Source: Gammaproteobacteria bacterium
Lineage (GTDB): Bacteria; Pseudomonadota; Gammaproteobacteria; Steroidobacterales; Woeseiaceae
DNA: 64,000 bases
Direction of reading: 5' to 3'
NCBI GenBank assembly: GCA_029863305.1
Contig: JAOTVR010000002.1
Coordinates: 61,212 to 125,211 of the forward strand
Of the stretch, positions 34,625-44,330 are shown one piece after another. A program made the translations under genes and the position numbers. The notes beneath the pieces are model-generated. The model was not told the origin of the DNA. It did not search any database and was given only the letters and a program-made list of their open reading frames with translations. Positions within the stretch are counted from its first letter, which is position 1. Every line of letters begins with the position of its first letter.

Positions 34625-35323
34625 TTAGCACGCCTTGGCGAATTTCCAATCCCAAATGCGGTGTCCTTTGCGCAGCCCGCGACGCTCGAATTTGGTCATT
34701 GGCCGTTCCAGCGGCTGTTCGCCGTCATGTTCGCGCCGTTCGACACAGACAAACAGGTCCAACCGGCGAAATGCTTCATCGATGTGTTCCGCGTAATTCT
34801 GCCAATCCGTGGCGATGTGGAGTGCGCCGCCTGGCGCCAGCCGCGAGGCACAGAGCGCCAGGAAAGGCGCCTGCAGGATGCGCCGCTTGTGATGGCGTTT
34901 TTTTGGCCAGGGGTCCGGAAAGTAGATATTGATGCGCTGCAGGGCGCCGGCTGGAATCTGCATCTCCAGCACGTCGATCGCGTCATGCGATATCAATTTC
35001 AGGTTGGTGATCTGCGCTTCCCGGGCGGCGATCAGGCAATGCCCGATACCGGGATCGTGGACTTCGATGCCGATATAATCCTGCTCGGGATGCTCGGCCG
35101 CCTGCTGTACCAGGGATTCGCCATTGCCGAACCCTACTTCGAGCACGACGTTCGCAGTGCGGCCGAAAAGTGCGCGGAAGTCGAGTGCTTTTGCCTCGAA
35201 ATCGACGCCGAATTCGGGCCACAATTCATCCAGAGCCCGTTGTTGTGACGGCGTCAGTCGCCCGGCGCGGCGGACAAAGCTGCGGATCGGTCGATGGTGA
35301 TTCGATGCGCTTCGCTGTGCCAC
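34625..35323 (-). CDS. trmB: tRNA (guanine(46)-N(7))-methyltransferase
   Basis: SAM-dependent enzyme of 232 residues that methylates G46 of tRNA. It has the SAM motif VLEVGFGNGESLV, the EVHDPGIGHCL segment, the conserved INIYFPDPWPKKRHHKRR and the C-terminal TKFERRGLRKGHRIWD. It is the last gene of the run that starts at dapF; the gap to the upstream acyltransferase is 11 bases. Confidence 0.96.
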   Translation of the reverse strand: MAQRSASNHHRPIRSFVRRAGRLTPSQQRALDELWPEFGVDFEAKALDFRALFGRTANVVLEVGFGNGESLVQQAAEHPEQDYIGIEVHDPGIGHCLIAAREAQITNLKLISHDAIDVLEMQIPAGALQRINIYFPDPWPKKRHHKRRILQAPFLALCASRLAPGGALHIATDWQNYAEHIDEAFRRLDLFVCVERREHDGEQPLERPMTKFERRGLRKGHRIWDWKFAKAC

Positions 35324-35334
35324 CTTCGATGGTC

Positions 35335-35895
35335 CTAGCGAGTGAGATTTATCGTGCTGGTCTGTTCAGGGCAGCGTCCGCTGATGGAACTGTAAAAGGA
35401 ACGACAGACCTTCATGTCTGCTTCCTTGTCACCGGTGAGTGTCAGTGTCGGACCGAGACCCAGCCGCCTGTTGCCGTAATCCAGGAAGCCGAATATCACC
35501 GGCACGTTGGCGCCCTCGGCGATGCGATAAAAGCCGCTCTTCCAGCCGGGGGTCATGCTGCGCGTGCCTTCGGGCGCCAGGCCGAAATAAAAGCTCTCGT
35601 GCGTGTCGAATGCGGCGATCGCCTCGGCCACGGCGGAGCGCGCCTGCTTGCGGTTCAACGGTATGGCACCGAAGGCCTTGAGCAAAATATTCATTGGAAA
35701 CCAGAACATCGAGTCCTTGACGAACCAGCGGATATCCACGCCGATCAGGGTCTTGTACACGATCGCCCAGAAGCCATCCCAGTTGGACGTATGCGGAGCT
35801 GCTATGACCACAGCCTTTTTGATGCTCGGTACGCCGCCGACTATGGTCCAGCCGCCGAGCCATAAGAGGAACCGGGCGACGTGCGGGAGAATCAA
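35335..35895 (-). CDS. Lysophospholipid acyltransferase family protein
   Basis: Membrane-associated acyltransferase (PlsC-like fold) of 186 residues. The catalytic HX4D motif is HTSNWD (after VVIAAP), and the phosphate-binding motif is APEGTRS. A short N-terminal hydrophobic segment could anchor it. Substrate unknown. The start is TTG at 35895, overlapping the ubiB stop as TTGA, so translation is coupled to ubiB. Confidence 0.85.
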   Translation of the reverse strand: MILPHVARFLLWLGGWTIVGGVPSIKKAVVIAAPHTSNWDGFWAIVYKTLIGVDIRWFVKDSMFWFPMNILLKAFGAIPLNRKQARSAVAEAIAAFDTHESFYFGLAPEGTRSMTPGWKSGFYRIAEGANVPVIFGFLDYGNRRLGLGPTLTLTGDKEADMKVCRSFYSSISGRCPEQTSTINLTR

Positions 35896-37346
35896 CGCGC
35901 TGTCCCGCTGTCGTCTGTTTTCGACTCGGCCAGGAGTGCCGCGAGATTTTTTAGAATGGCTGGCAATTCGCGCAGGATGTCGCGCAGCTGCGGCAAGCTC
36001 TCTCGCAGGTCGTCGAGAATGGCTCTTGGGCCGACCTGTTCATTCATCCACTTCTTCAACACCGGGTGCGCGGTTTTCCAAAGGTCGAGTTGTGGATACA
36101 GCTCACGGCCCAGTCCTTCGATGTTAAAGAGCGTCTTGTGCAACAGGATCAACTGCGGCTGAACCTCGACATCGAATCGCTGTGCAACCCTGAACAGCCG
36201 CAGCAAGACCTGTGCAAAGGAAATCTCGGAAAGTGGTTTGTTGAAAATGGGTTCGCATACGGTTCTGACGGCGGTCTCGAGCTGATCGATTCGTGTGCCC
36301 TCGGGCACCCAGCCGGAGTCGATGTGCAACTTGGCTATGCGGTGGTAGTCACGGTCAAAGAACGCCAGGAAATTCTGCGCCAGATAGCGCTGGTCATCGG
36401 GGTGCAGCGTACCAACAATGCCGAAATCGACCGCTGCGTACCTGGGCTTATCCGGATCTGTCGTGATGACGAATATGTTTCCCGGGTGCATGTCGGCATG
36501 AAAAAAGTTGTGCCGGAACACCTGCGTAAAGAAGATCTCCACACCATTCTCGGCGAGCACTTTGATGTTTGCGCCAGCCTCGCGTAATGCATCCATGTCA
36601 CTGATAGGAATGCCATAAATGCGCTCCTGCACCAGAACTTCGGGCCGGCAGTAATCCCAGTAGATCTCTGGCACATACAACATCGCCGAGCCGGCAAAAT
36701 TTCGTTTCAACTGGGACGCGTTGGCTGCTTCGCGCATCAGGTCGAGTTCGTCAATGATCGTGCGCTCGTATTCGGCGACGATTTCCAGTGGTCGCAGGCG
36801 CTTGCCGTGTTCCCAGTATCGATGTGCCAATCCGGCAATCATGCGCAGTACGTCGAGATCGCGCTCGATCTGGTCCTGCACGCCTGGGCGCAGCAGCTTG
36901 ACGATGACCTCTGTGCCGCTCGGCAACTGCGCGGTGTGCACCTGGGCTATCGAGGCGGCCGCAAACGGCTCGACATCGAAGCGTTTGAATACCTGGTCGA
37001 CAGGCTCGCCATAGACTTCATCTAGTATCGCAATGGCTTGTTCTGCGGGAAAAGGTGGCACCTCGTCCTGAAGTTTGGCCAGTTCATCGGCAATGTCCGG
37101 CGGCAGCAGGTCACGGCGCGTCGATATCGCCTGGCCGAACTTGACGAATATCGGACCGAGCTCCTCGAGCGCGAGCCGGATGCGTTCGCCCACGGGTGCC
37201 GACGTATCGCGGCGTCGCGGTAATACGTAAAAGAGAAAGCGCAGCGGCCGGAGCAAGTGTGTTTCCTTGATGAAGTCGTCGAGACCATACTTCACGAGCA
37301 CGCGCTGGATGCCGAGAATACGGCCGATGGTGCGTCGGCGGCGCAT
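35892..37346 (-). CDS. ubiB: Ubiquinone biosynthesis kinase-like protein UbiB
   Basis: ABC1/ADCK-family atypical kinase of 484 residues needed for ubiquinone synthesis. Features: FVKFGQAISTRRDLLP (the KxGQ motif), AAASIAQVHTA (Ala-rich nucleotide loop), EVIVKLLRPGV, HADMHPGNIFV (catalytic loop) and VDFGIVG. Two C-terminal hydrophobic stretches are weak. It begins two bases after ubiJ and lies in the ubiE-ubiJ-ubiB order typical of proteobacteria. Confidence 0.97.
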   Translation of the reverse strand: MRRRRTIGRILGIQRVLVKYGLDDFIKETHLLRPLRFLFYVLPRRRDTSAPVGERIRLALEELGPIFVKFGQAISTRRDLLPPDIADELAKLQDEVPPFPAEQAIAILDEVYGEPVDQVFKRFDVEPFAAASIAQVHTAQLPSGTEVIVKLLRPGVQDQIERDLDVLRMIAGLAHRYWEHGKRLRPLEIVAEYERTIIDELDLMREAANASQLKRNFAGSAMLYVPEIYWDYCRPEVLVQERIYGIPISDMDALREAGANIKVLAENGVEIFFTQVFRHNFFHADMHPGNIFVITTDPDKPRYAAVDFGIVGTLHPDDQRYLAQNFLAFFDRDYHRIAKLHIDSGWVPEGTRIDQLETAVRTVCEPIFNKPLSEISFAQVLLRLFRVAQRFDVEVQPQLILLHKTLFNIEGLGRELYPQLDLWKTAHPVLKKWMNEQVGPRAILDDLRESLPQLRDILRELPAILKNLAALLAESKTDDSGTAR

Positions 37347-37348
37347 GA

Positions 37349-37954
37349 TCAGGACTTGCCCGCCAGACGATCGACACGAGCCTCGAGACGGGCGACGTCG
37401 TCGCGCAGCGCCTCAAGTTGCCGCGTAAAACGCTCCACCTCGTAGCGGCTCGGCACTTCGCCGCTTTCTTCCTGCAGGTACTCGCGAATATTGTCGCCCA
37501 TTGTCCGGCGAGCATCTTTCGCCCAGTTCCCCACGCCCCTGACAATTTCGCCGGCGCGGTGCGCGGCGACATCGCCGATCAGTGTCGAGAGTTCCTCTTC
37601 AATGTCCGGTTTCGCGTATGCCAGCAGCTCCTGAAAGGCTTGTGCGGTATACGCGTCGCCGGTCAGGTCGAGTGAGCCACTTCGAATCGCACCCTCGCCA
37701 GGTGCGCCGGCCATGCGCGCCAGCGTCAACAATGAGCCGGTTATTATGACATCGGGATCGGCTTCCGATCGGCTCGCGAGCGTGATGAGATCATCGTCAA
37801 TCTCGAAGTACATCGCGAGCGCCGTGTCCTTGACACGCACCGCGATCGTCTTCTCGTCGAGTTGCCGGCAGAGTTCGCGCGCCGGCGTCACTTCGCGAAT
37901 ATTGCGATTGAGAATCGTCGTCAACGGGCGGAGTAATGTCTCGAGGGGATCCAT
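37349..37954 (-). CDS. ubiJ: Ubiquinone biosynthesis accessory factor UbiJ
   Basis: SCP2-domain lipid-binding protein of 201 residues. It belongs to the soluble Ubi complex and is thought to present the hydrophobic ubiquinone intermediates to the hydroxylases. The SCP2 fold covers about residues 15-115 (DLITLASRSEADPDVIITGS, IRSGSLDLTGDAYTAQ), followed by a helical C-terminus with coiled-coil character (RLEARVDRLAG). Its partner UbiK is encoded at 54466. Confidence 0.93.
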   Translation of the reverse strand: MDPLETLLRPLTTILNRNIREVTPARELCRQLDEKTIAVRVKDTALAMYFEIDDDLITLASRSEADPDVIITGSLLTLARMAGAPGEGAIRSGSLDLTGDAYTAQAFQELLAYAKPDIEEELSTLIGDVAAHRAGEIVRGVGNWAKDARRTMGDNIREYLQEESGEVPSRYEVERFTRQLEALRDDVARLEARVDRLAGKS

Positions 37955-37965
37955 CCGCAGATGAC

Positions 37966-38724
37966 CTAGATTCGGTAACCGATGTGCAATGCAACGATGC
38001 CGCCCGCCAGGTTTTCGTACCGGCAGCGCTCGAAGCCGGCGTCCTGCATCATGCCGAGCAGGGCCTCCTGATCCGGATGCATGCGAATCGACTCCGCCAG
38101 GTACTGATAACTGTCTTCATCACGCGCAACCAGTTTGCCAAGCAGCGGCAGGACTTTGAATGAGTACAGGTCGTACATGGGCTTGAGTGCGTCGACGGGC
38201 TGCGAGAATTCGAGGATCAGCGCCTTGCCGCCCGGCTTGAGTACACGATACATCGAGCGAAGCGCGGCGCTCTTGTCGGTGACATTTCGTAAACCGAATG
38301 CGATCGTGATGCGATCGAATGTGCTGTCTGCAAAAGGCAGGCTTTCGGCATCGACCTGGGCGATGGTCAGGTTACCCGCTATACCTGCATCCACCAGCCG
38401 GCGTCTGCCCTGTTCGAGCATCGCCGCGTTGATGTCTGCCAGCACGACGTGACCGTCCGGCCCAACCTGGCGAGCGAACCTGAGCGCGAGATCTCCGGTG
38501 CCACCGGCAAGATCGAGCACATGGTGACCCGCGCGCACGGCAGCCTGATCAACCGTATGGCGCTTCCAAAGACGGTGCATTCCGGCGGACATCAGGTCGT
38601 TCATGATGTCGTAGCGTGACGCGACGGAATCGAACACTCCCTTGACGTGATCCGCTTTCTCGTCAACCGGCACGTTCTTGTAACCGAAATGGGTGGATTC
38701 AGCCGATGCGTCGGATTTGCTCAT
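37966..38724 (-). CDS. ubiE: Ubiquinone/menaquinone C-methyltransferase UbiE
   Basis: SAM-dependent C-methyltransferase of 252 residues. Features: [21 protein letters not shown] at the N-terminus, [21 protein letters not shown] motif [35 protein letters not shown], and [16 protein letters not shown] near the C-terminus. Length is as usual. It is followed by ubiJ after 11 bases. Confidence 0.97.
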   Translation of the reverse strand: MSKSDASAESTHFGYKNVPVDEKADHVKGVFDSVASRYDIMNDLMSAGMHRLWKRHTVDQAAVRAGHHVLDLAGGTGDLALRFARQVGPDGHVVLADINAAMLEQGRRRLVDAGIAGNLTIAQVDAESLPFADSTFDRITIAFGLRNVTDKSAALRSMYRVLKPGGKALILEFSQPVDALKPMYDLYSFKVLPLLGKLVARDEDSYQYLAESIRMHPDQEALLGMMQDAGFERCRYENLAGGIVALHIGYRI

Positions 38725-38732
38725 AATGGGTG

Positions 38733-39095
38733 TTATTCAGACTTTGCGCGAGCATACCCTGCCGCCGCAAGGCGGTCGAGGTAGCGTTGCCAGTTCGCCT
38801 CCATATTGCGCCCCAGTTCATGCAGATGGGACCATGAATACAGCCCGGTATCGTGGCCGTCATCGAAGACCAGGCGCACTGCGTAGCGACCGACCGGATC
38901 GACCGCCGTAATGGCGACGTTTTCCTTGCCGGTCTGCAGCGTCTCCTGGCCGGGGCCGTGGCCGACGACTTCGGCACTCGGTGAATGCACACGCAGGTAT
39001 TCGAATGAAAAACTGAATTCCGAATCGTCATCAAAGGTCACGACGAGGAGCCGCGATTGTTTTTGAAGACGGATTTCTGTCGGTGTGGGCGTCAT
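38733..39095 (-). CDS. DUF971 (gamma-butyrobetaine hydroxylase-like N-terminal) protein
   Basis: Small protein of about 120 residues: [55 protein letters not shown]. This single-domain DUF971 form is common in proteobacteria and has been linked to iron-sulfur or cofactor-related roles, without firm proof. ATG at 39095 lacks a good ribosome site; a TTG at 39119 overlaps the hslU stop as TTGA with AGCAGG upstream and is a real alternative. It follows hslU directly. Confidence 0.85.
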   Translation of the reverse strand: MTPTPTEIRLQKQSRLLVVTFDDDSEFSFSFEYLRVHSPSAEVVGHGPGQETLQTGKENVAITAVDPVGRYAVRLVFDDGHDTGLYSWSHLHELGRNMEANWQRYLDRLAAAGYARAKSE

Positions 39096-39115
39096 ATGGG
39101 GTGGCCGCAGGCCGG

Positions 39116-40456
39116 TCAAAGGATGTACCTGCTGAGGTCTTCATCTTTGGACAGCTCGGCGAGATGCTCGTCGACGTAACCGGCGTTGATCTGCACGTGC
39201 GTGCCGCTCTTGTCGGACGCTTCGAAGGAGACGGTTTCCAGCAGGCGTTCCATGACAGTGTGCAGACGGCGCGCACCGATATTCTCGGTATTTTCATTGA
39301 CCTGATAGGCGACTTCGGCGAGTCGCCGCACCCCGCTCTCGGTGAAGTCGATGGTGACCTCTTCGGTCGCGAGCAGCGCGCTGTATTGCAAGGTTAGCGA
39401 GGCATCCGGTTCTGTCAGAATTCTAACAAAGTCGTCAGTCGTCAGCGACTTGAGTTCCACGCGGATCGGGAAGCGGCCCTGCAGTTCAGGAATCAGATCC
39501 GATGGCTTGCAGACATGGAACGCGCCGGATGCGATAAACAGAATGTGATCGGTTTTGACCATGCCGTACTTTGTGTTGACAGTCGATCCTTCGACCAACG
39601 GTAGCAGGTCTCGCTGCACACCTTCGCGCGACACATCGGCGCCTTGCGTCTCTGATCGGCGCGCAACCTTGTCGAGTTCGTCCAGAAACACGATGCCATG
39701 TTGCTCGACAGCTTCGAGGGCCCGCGACTTGAGATCCTCCTCGTCGAGCATTTTGGCCGCCTCCTCGTCCGTCAGTTGTTTTAACGCATCCTTGACCTTG
39801 AGTTTGCGAGTTGCACGGCGATTGCCGCCGAGATTCTGAAACATACCCTGTAACTGGCTGGTCATTTCCTCCATGCCTGGAGGCGCCATGATTTCCACGC
39901 CGACAGGCATCGCCTGGATCTCGATTTCGATTTCCTTGTCGTCGAGTTTGCCTTCTCGCAGCATCTTGCGAAATTTCTGCCGTGTGTCGCCGCCCACGGG
40001 TTCTGCTTTTGCATCGGTCGTGAAACCGATGCCCTGCCTGGGTGGCGGCAGCAATGCGTCGAGAACGCGTTCTTCAGCCGCGTCTTCAGCACGATGCCGC
40101 ACCTTGGACATCTCATCTTCCCGAATCATCTTGACCGAGATATCCATGAGGTCGCGAATAATGCTATCGACCTCGCGACCGACATAGCCGACCTCGGTGA
40201 ACTTGGTCGCCTCGACCTTGACGAACGGTGCTTTGGCCAGACGCGCAAGCCGTCGCGAAATCTCGGTTTTGCCGACACCCGTTGGGCCGATCATCAGAAT
40301 ATTTTTCGGCGTAATTTCGCTGCGCAGCGGCTCATCGACCTGGACACGACGCCAGCGATTACGCAGCGCGATCGCCACAGCACGTTTGGCCTCGTCCTGG
40401 CCGACGATGTGTTTGTCCAGTTCCTGAACGATTTCTCTGGGAGTCATCTGTGACAT
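39116..40456 (-). CDS. hslU: ATP-dependent protease ATPase subunit HslU
   Basis: AAA+ unfoldase of 446 residues that feeds substrates to HslV. Walker [16 protein letters not shown], the pore motif GYVGREVD, an intact I-domain (about residues 110-240), Walker [11 protein letters not shown] and the C-terminal EDLSRYIL tail that docks to HslV are all seen. hslV precedes it with 36 bases between. An RpoH-type promoter for hslVU was not obvious inside the operon. Confidence 0.97.
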   Translation of the reverse strand: MSQMTPREIVQELDKHIVGQDEAKRAVAIALRNRWRRVQVDEPLRSEITPKNILMIGPTGVGKTEISRRLARLAKAPFVKVEATKFTEVGYVGREVDSIIRDLMDISVKMIREDEMSKVRHRAEDAAEERVLDALLPPPRQGIGFTTDAKAEPVGGDTRQKFRKMLREGKLDDKEIEIEIQAMPVGVEIMAPPGMEEMTSQLQGMFQNLGGNRRATRKLKVKDALKQLTDEEAAKMLDEEDLKSRALEAVEQHGIVFLDELDKVARRSETQGADVSREGVQRDLLPLVEGSTVNTKYGMVKTDHILFIASGAFHVCKPSDLIPELQGRFPIRVELKSLTTDDFVRILTEPDASLTLQYSALLATEEVTIDFTESGVRRLAEVAYQVNENTENIGARRLHTVMERLLETVSFEASDKSGTHVQINAGYVDEHLAELSKDEDLSRYIL

Positions 40457-40492
40457 GTCTGATCCTGGTGCCGAGCCTCGCTGTGCGAGCCC

Positions 40493-41023
40493 CTACAGTT
40501 CTTCGATAACGACATTCTGGTTCGTGAAGACACAGATGTCGCCGGCGATGTTCAATGCTTTTTCGACGATTTCTTTCGCTTCGAGATCCGTGTTCCGCAA
40601 CAATGCAAGTGCTGCGGCCTGTGCGAACGGTCCGCCGGAACCGATCGCCATCAGGTCGTGTTCCGGCTCAATGACATCGCCGTTGCCGGAAATAATGAAC
40701 GAACTCTGTTCGTCAGCGACACAGAGTAGCGCTTCGAGGCGCCTGAGGCGACGGTCAGTACGCCAGTCCTTGGCCAGCTCGATCGCCGCTCGCGTCAGGT
40801 TGCCGTATTGCTCGAGTTTGCTTTCGAACAACTCAAACAGAGTGAACGCGTCCGCCGTGCCGCCTGCAAAGCCGGCGATAACCCGGCCATCGGCAAGTTG
40901 CCGAACCTTGCGTGCGTTGCCCTTCATTACCGTATTGCCCATGCTGACCTGGCCGTCACCGGCGATCGCGACCTTGCCATTGCGGCGTACCGAGACAATG
41001 GTTGTCCCTCGAAATTGTTCCAT
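40493..41023 (-). CDS. hslV: ATP-dependent protease peptidase subunit HslV
   Basis: Threonine protease of 176 residues forming the double-hexamer core of HslVU. The catalytic Thr is in [10 protein letters not shown] and is exposed after removal of the first residues. Also seen: [34 protein letters not shown] and [16 protein letters not shown]. Length is normal. It lies 25 bases after xerC. Confidence 0.97.
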   Translation of the reverse strand: MEQFRGTTIVSVRRNGKVAIAGDGQVSMGNTVMKGNARKVRQLADGRVIAGFAGGTADAFTLFELFESKLEQYGNLTRAAIELAKDWRTDRRLRRLEALLCVADEQSSFIISGNGDVIEPEHDLMAIGSGGPFAQAAALALLRNTDLEAKEIVEKALNIAGDICVFTNQNVVIEEL

Positions 41024-41048
41024 GGTGCTGTACCTGGGTTAGGCGCGT

Positions 41049-41963
41049 TCAGGCTTTGTCTTTTGGTTTGGCCCGGGCGCGAGGATGAGTTTTGTCGTAT
41101 ATCTGGGCGAGATGCTGGAAGTCAAGGTGAGTGTAGACCTGGGTCGTCGAGATGTTGGCGTGTCCGAGCAACTCCTGCACGCCACGCAAATCGTGACTTG
41201 ACTCCAATAAGTGGGTCGCGAAGGAATGTCGGAACAAGTGCGGAAAGACCTTTGTATCAATGCCCTGCCGCCTGGCCCAGAGGGAGACGCGTGCTTGCAC
41301 TGACCGGCCGCTGATACGCGTGCCGCGATTGCTGACGAACAGCGCTTGCTCATCGACAGGAGCGAGTTCAGGCCGTGATTTGCGCCATGTCGCCAGTGCA
41401 CGCAAAGCGTGTTTACCGACCGGCACGATGCGGTCTTTGTTGCCCTTGCCTGTCACGCGCACCGTCGCATCCTGCGCATCCACATCGTGGCAATCCAGGT
41501 CGGTGAGTTCCGACAACCGTAATCCCGACGAGTACAGCAGTTCGAGCATCGCTCGATCGCGATTGATAATGGGCGTGTCGCCCGGAATATCGAGCAAGCG
41601 GGCCATGCGGTCGGCGTCGAGATTGCCGGGCAGACGCTTTCCCGACTTTGGCGCGGATACCGAGACGACCGGATTGGTCCTGACGTGCTTCTCGCGAAGC
41701 AGGTAGCGAAAGAATGTGCGGGCGGCCGATAAACGCCGTTGAATGCTGCGAGATGAGAGACCGCGACGGTAACAGGTGGCCGAGTAGGCGCGGATATGTT
41801 CGCTGTCGAGGTCGCCCCACTTTTCGAGTTGATTCTCGTCGCAAAAAGCGAGCAGCGCCTCGAGGTCACGGCGATAGTGTTTGCACGTCAGATCAGCCAG
41901 CCGGCGCTCGTATCCGAGGTGCCGAATGAACTTGTCGATCCAGGCTTTTTCAGCGTCGTCCAC
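41049..41963 (-). CDS. xerC: Tyrosine recombinase XerC
   Basis: Site-specific recombinase of about 304 residues that, with XerD, resolves chromosome dimers at dif. An N-terminal SAM-like core-binding domain (about residues 5-90) precedes the catalytic domain with Arg in SSGLRLSELTDL, Lys in GKGNKDRIVP, HLFRHSFATHLL, LGHANISTTQVYTHLD and the nucleophile Tyr in the latter. GTG at 41963 is preferred for its GGGAG site; a TTG at 41987 is the upstream alternative. The dapF-DUF484-xerC order is conserved. Confidence 0.95.
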   Translation of the reverse strand: MDDAEKAWIDKFIRHLGYERRLADLTCKHYRRDLEALLAFCDENQLEKWGDLDSEHIRAYSATCYRRGLSSRSIQRRLSAARTFFRYLLREKHVRTNPVVSVSAPKSGKRLPGNLDADRMARLLDIPGDTPIINRDRAMLELLYSSGLRLSELTDLDCHDVDAQDATVRVTGKGNKDRIVPVGKHALRALATWRKSRPELAPVDEQALFVSNRGTRISGRSVQARVSLWARRQGIDTKVFPHLFRHSFATHLLESSHDLRGVQELLGHANISTTQVYTHLDFQHLAQIYDKTHPRARAKPKDKA

Positions 41964-41993
41964 CGAACCGACTCCCGCTATGCTCAACCCGCC

Positions 41994-42698
41994 TCAATAA
42001 CGCTGCAGCGCTCCCGCGATCAGGTCGCCGACGCGCGCCAGAAAATCGATGCTCATGCCGGGGTGAAAACGGTCGGCATCGGCGCTGCCAATCGCAAGAA
42101 AGCCGATTTGCGCCTTGTGCCCAAGCGGGACAAGCGCCATTGAGCCAATCTCGGCAGCATCCCCGTGAAACAGGAATTCTTGCTGCGAGTCGCGCGCCTG
42201 GCCACATCGCGGCCTTTTGCCTTTCAGGAACGTGTTGAACGGACCGAGTTGCGCGTCGTCGCGTTCGACGACACGAAAGAATCGTCCAGCGTCGATGTCG
42301 TCGAACATCGCCGAGTCGCCAAATAGCACAAGGACCGACTGATCGGCGCCAAAGCCGCTGCGCATCGCCTCTTCGACGCAGACCACGCAGCCCTGCAGGT
42401 CGCGCGCGGCGAGCAGCTGCAAAGCGAGCCGGTGAATCTTGGCGGAAAGCAGATCATTGGCTCGGGCTACCTCGATCAGCTCTTTGAGCTGACGCTCCAG
42501 CTTGAGCTCTTTTTGCCGCAGCATCGACACCTGACGTTCAACGAGGGACACGGTGCCGCCGGTGCCATGCGGCAGTTCAAGATGGCTGAGCAGCGTGCTG
42601 TGGCGTTCAAAAAAGTCCGGATGGGCTTCGAGATAATCCTGTACGGCTCGTTCCGATACGGGCTCATCGATGAATTCCGGCTTACGTTGTGTGCTCAT
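41994..42698 (-). CDS. DUF484 family protein
   Basis: Cytoplasmic protein of 234 residues. The N-terminal helix VQDYLEAHPDFFERHSTLL is the DUF484 signature. It is followed by a helical segment and a GAF-like C-terminal domain (LVPLGHKAQIGFLAIGSADADRFHPGM). Function unknown, but almost always found between dapF and xerC, as here. ATG at 42698 overlaps the dapF stop by four bases (ATGA). Confidence 0.92.
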   Translation of the reverse strand: MSTQRKPEFIDEPVSERAVQDYLEAHPDFFERHSTLLSHLELPHGTGGTVSLVERQVSMLRQKELKLERQLKELIEVARANDLLSAKIHRLALQLLAARDLQGCVVCVEEAMRSGFGADQSVLVLFGDSAMFDDIDAGRFFRVVERDDAQLGPFNTFLKGKRPRCGQARDSQQEFLFHGDAAEIGSMALVPLGHKAQIGFLAIGSADADRFHPGMSIDFLARVGDLIAGALQRY

Positions 42699-43525
42699 AG
42701 ATCAACTGTTCCTTCACTAATCAATTCGGCATCGCCGGTGAGCCATACAGGGTCGGTGTCGCCGCGCCAGCTTACCACGAGTCGTCCTCCCGGCAGATGC
42801 ACGGCAACTTCAGTATCCAGGCGATCGAGCTGCCGGCCTGCAACGACGGCGGCGCAGGCGCCGGTTCCGCAGGCGAGCGTCTCGCCGACGCCACGCTCGT
42901 GCACGCGCAGGTCAATGCTGGTTCGGTCACGAATATGTCGAAAGCCAACGTTGGCCGCGGCAGGAAAGCGCTCATGCCGTTCGATCGCGGCGCCCAGAAC
43001 AGCAACATCTGCCGTGGCGACGTCGGCAACCTCGAGTACGCAATGCGGATTGCCCATGGACAGGACAGACACATCGAGCGATCGGCCCAGAACGTCGAGC
43101 GTGTAACGATCTGCCTGAGTTTCAGCAAGGAACGGAATCCGTGCTGGCGCAAATTCGGGCGGTCCCATATTGACTGTGACACGCGCGTCATCGAGTACGG
43201 TTGCCTCGATCAACCCGGCCGGGCTTTCGAGCACAAACGTCCGACCTGAGCCGCGCTCCTGCGCGAGCATCCACGCAACGCAGCGCACGCCATTGCCGCA
43301 CTGTTCGACTTCGGAACCGTCGGCGTTGAAGACCCGGTAACTTGCGGCGGCTGACGCGGCGACGGCCGGACCCACCCACATTAGCTGATCGAATCCCGGG
43401 CCCGACCGCTCGTCGCCGAGTTTCCGCAACTCGGCCCGCGACGGCGGTGCCTGCTTTTTCCGGCGCTGGTCGACGACGACAATCCGATTGCCGGCGCCTT
43501 GCATCTTCAAATATGCAAACTGCAT
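42695..43525 (-). CDS. dapF: Diaminopimelate epimerase
   Basis: Converts LL- to meso-diaminopimelate for lysine and peptidoglycan. 276 residues from ATG at 43525 (MQFAYLKMQGAGNRIVVVD); the frame is open 21 codons further but without family sequence. The two catalytic Cys are in VEQCGNGVRC and LACGTGACA. It is the first gene of the 11-gene minus-strand run ending at trmB. A Ser or Asp usually follows GAGNRI/GNDF in relatives; the form here is slightly divergent. Confidence 0.95.
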   Translation of the reverse strand: MQFAYLKMQGAGNRIVVVDQRRKKQAPPSRAELRKLGDERSGPGFDQLMWVGPAVAASAAASYRVFNADGSEVEQCGNGVRCVAWMLAQERGSGRTFVLESPAGLIEATVLDDARVTVNMGPPEFAPARIPFLAETQADRYTLDVLGRSLDVSVLSMGNPHCVLEVADVATADVAVLGAAIERHERFPAAANVGFRHIRDRTSIDLRVHERGVGETLACGTGACAAVVAGRQLDRLDTEVAVHLPGGRLVVSWRGDTDPVWLTGDAELISEGTVDL

Positions 43526-43665
43526 GAGAGAAATTTTCGTTCCTGCTGTAGCTGATCGATCGACTATAACGTCTTCACTTGTCAACAAAGCAACGCAATG
43601 GACATTTGATCTCGGCGGCTGTAGTTTACATAAAACTCGAAAAACATCGCCCTTGAGGAGAGGTC

Positions 43666-44304
43666 ATGCGGCACATAATGGTATTAAACGCCAAGGGTGG
43701 CTGCGGAAAAAGCACGCTCGCCACCAACATTGCTTCTTATTTTGCCAACGAAGGCGCTACCGTCGCCCTTGCTGACTACGATCCGCAACGCTCGAGCCTG
43801 GACTGGCTCGACAGGCGGCCTGAAAACCGGCCAGCGATTGCCGGTGTGGCAGCCTTTGACGGTGGTTTGCGCCACGTGCCACGCAGTTGCGACATTGTCG
43901 TCAGCGACGCGCCGGCGCGGTCACATGGCAAGGAGTTGACGGATCTCGTGAAGCATGCCGAGACCCTGGTCATCCCGGTTCTGCCGTCGACGATCGATAT
44001 GCAGGCCACATCGACGTTTCTCAAAGAGCTGCAGGGTGTCGGCAAAGTGCAGCGCAAGCAGGTGAAGATCGGTGCACTGGCGAATCGTGTACGGGAAAAC
44101 ACCTTGATTTACGACGATCTCGACGAATACCTGACAAAAGCGCGGGTGCCTTATATCGCCGCATTGCGCGAGGCGCAAAATTACGTGCGGGCGTATACGC
44201 GCGGTCTCGGCATCTTCGAGTTGCCCGAATATCTTGCATGGCCGGACTGGGACGAGTGGGAGCCGCTGACAGCGTGGCTGCGTAGCGCTCGCAGCAAGCC
44301 GTAA
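43666..44304 (+). CDS. Orphan ParA/MinD-family ATPase
   Basis: Deviant Walker ATPase of 212 residues: the N-terminal LNAKGGCGKSTLATNIASYFA has the signature Lys of the ParA P-loop, with ADYDPQRSSLDWL and a D-A-P switch (VVSDAPARSHG). A strong ribosome site (GAGGAG) precedes ATG. No ParB or partner gene is adjacent, so it is an orphan ParA that may position a protein complex rather than a chromosome. It is divergent from dapF and convergent with the SDR gene. Confidence 0.88.
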   Translation: MRHIMVLNAKGGCGKSTLATNIASYFANEGATVALADYDPQRSSLDWLDRRPENRPAIAGVAAFDGGLRHVPRSCDIVVSDAPARSHGKELTDLVKHAETLVIPVLPSTIDMQATSTFLKELQGVGKVQRKQVKIGALANRVRENTLIYDDLDEYLTKARVPYIAALREAQNYVRAYTRGLGIFELPEYLAWPDWDEWEPLTAWLRSARSKP

Positions 44305-44309
44305 ACTCC

Positions 44310-44327
44310 CGGCGGCGGCCGCCGCCG
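44310..44327. repeat. Perfect 18-bp GC palindrome between convergent genes
   Basis: CGGCGGCGGCCGCCGCCG reads the same on both strands and sits between the stops of the convergent ParA-like and SDR genes. It can form a strong hairpin but has no T-run on either side, so a standard terminator is uncertain. Confidence 0.5.
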
Positions 44328-44330
44328 ATG

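Noticed and set aside
43666..44304. ParA as part of a plasmid or genomic-island partition system
   Set aside because: No ParB, replication, integrase or repeat sequences are nearby, and the flanks are core housekeeping genes.
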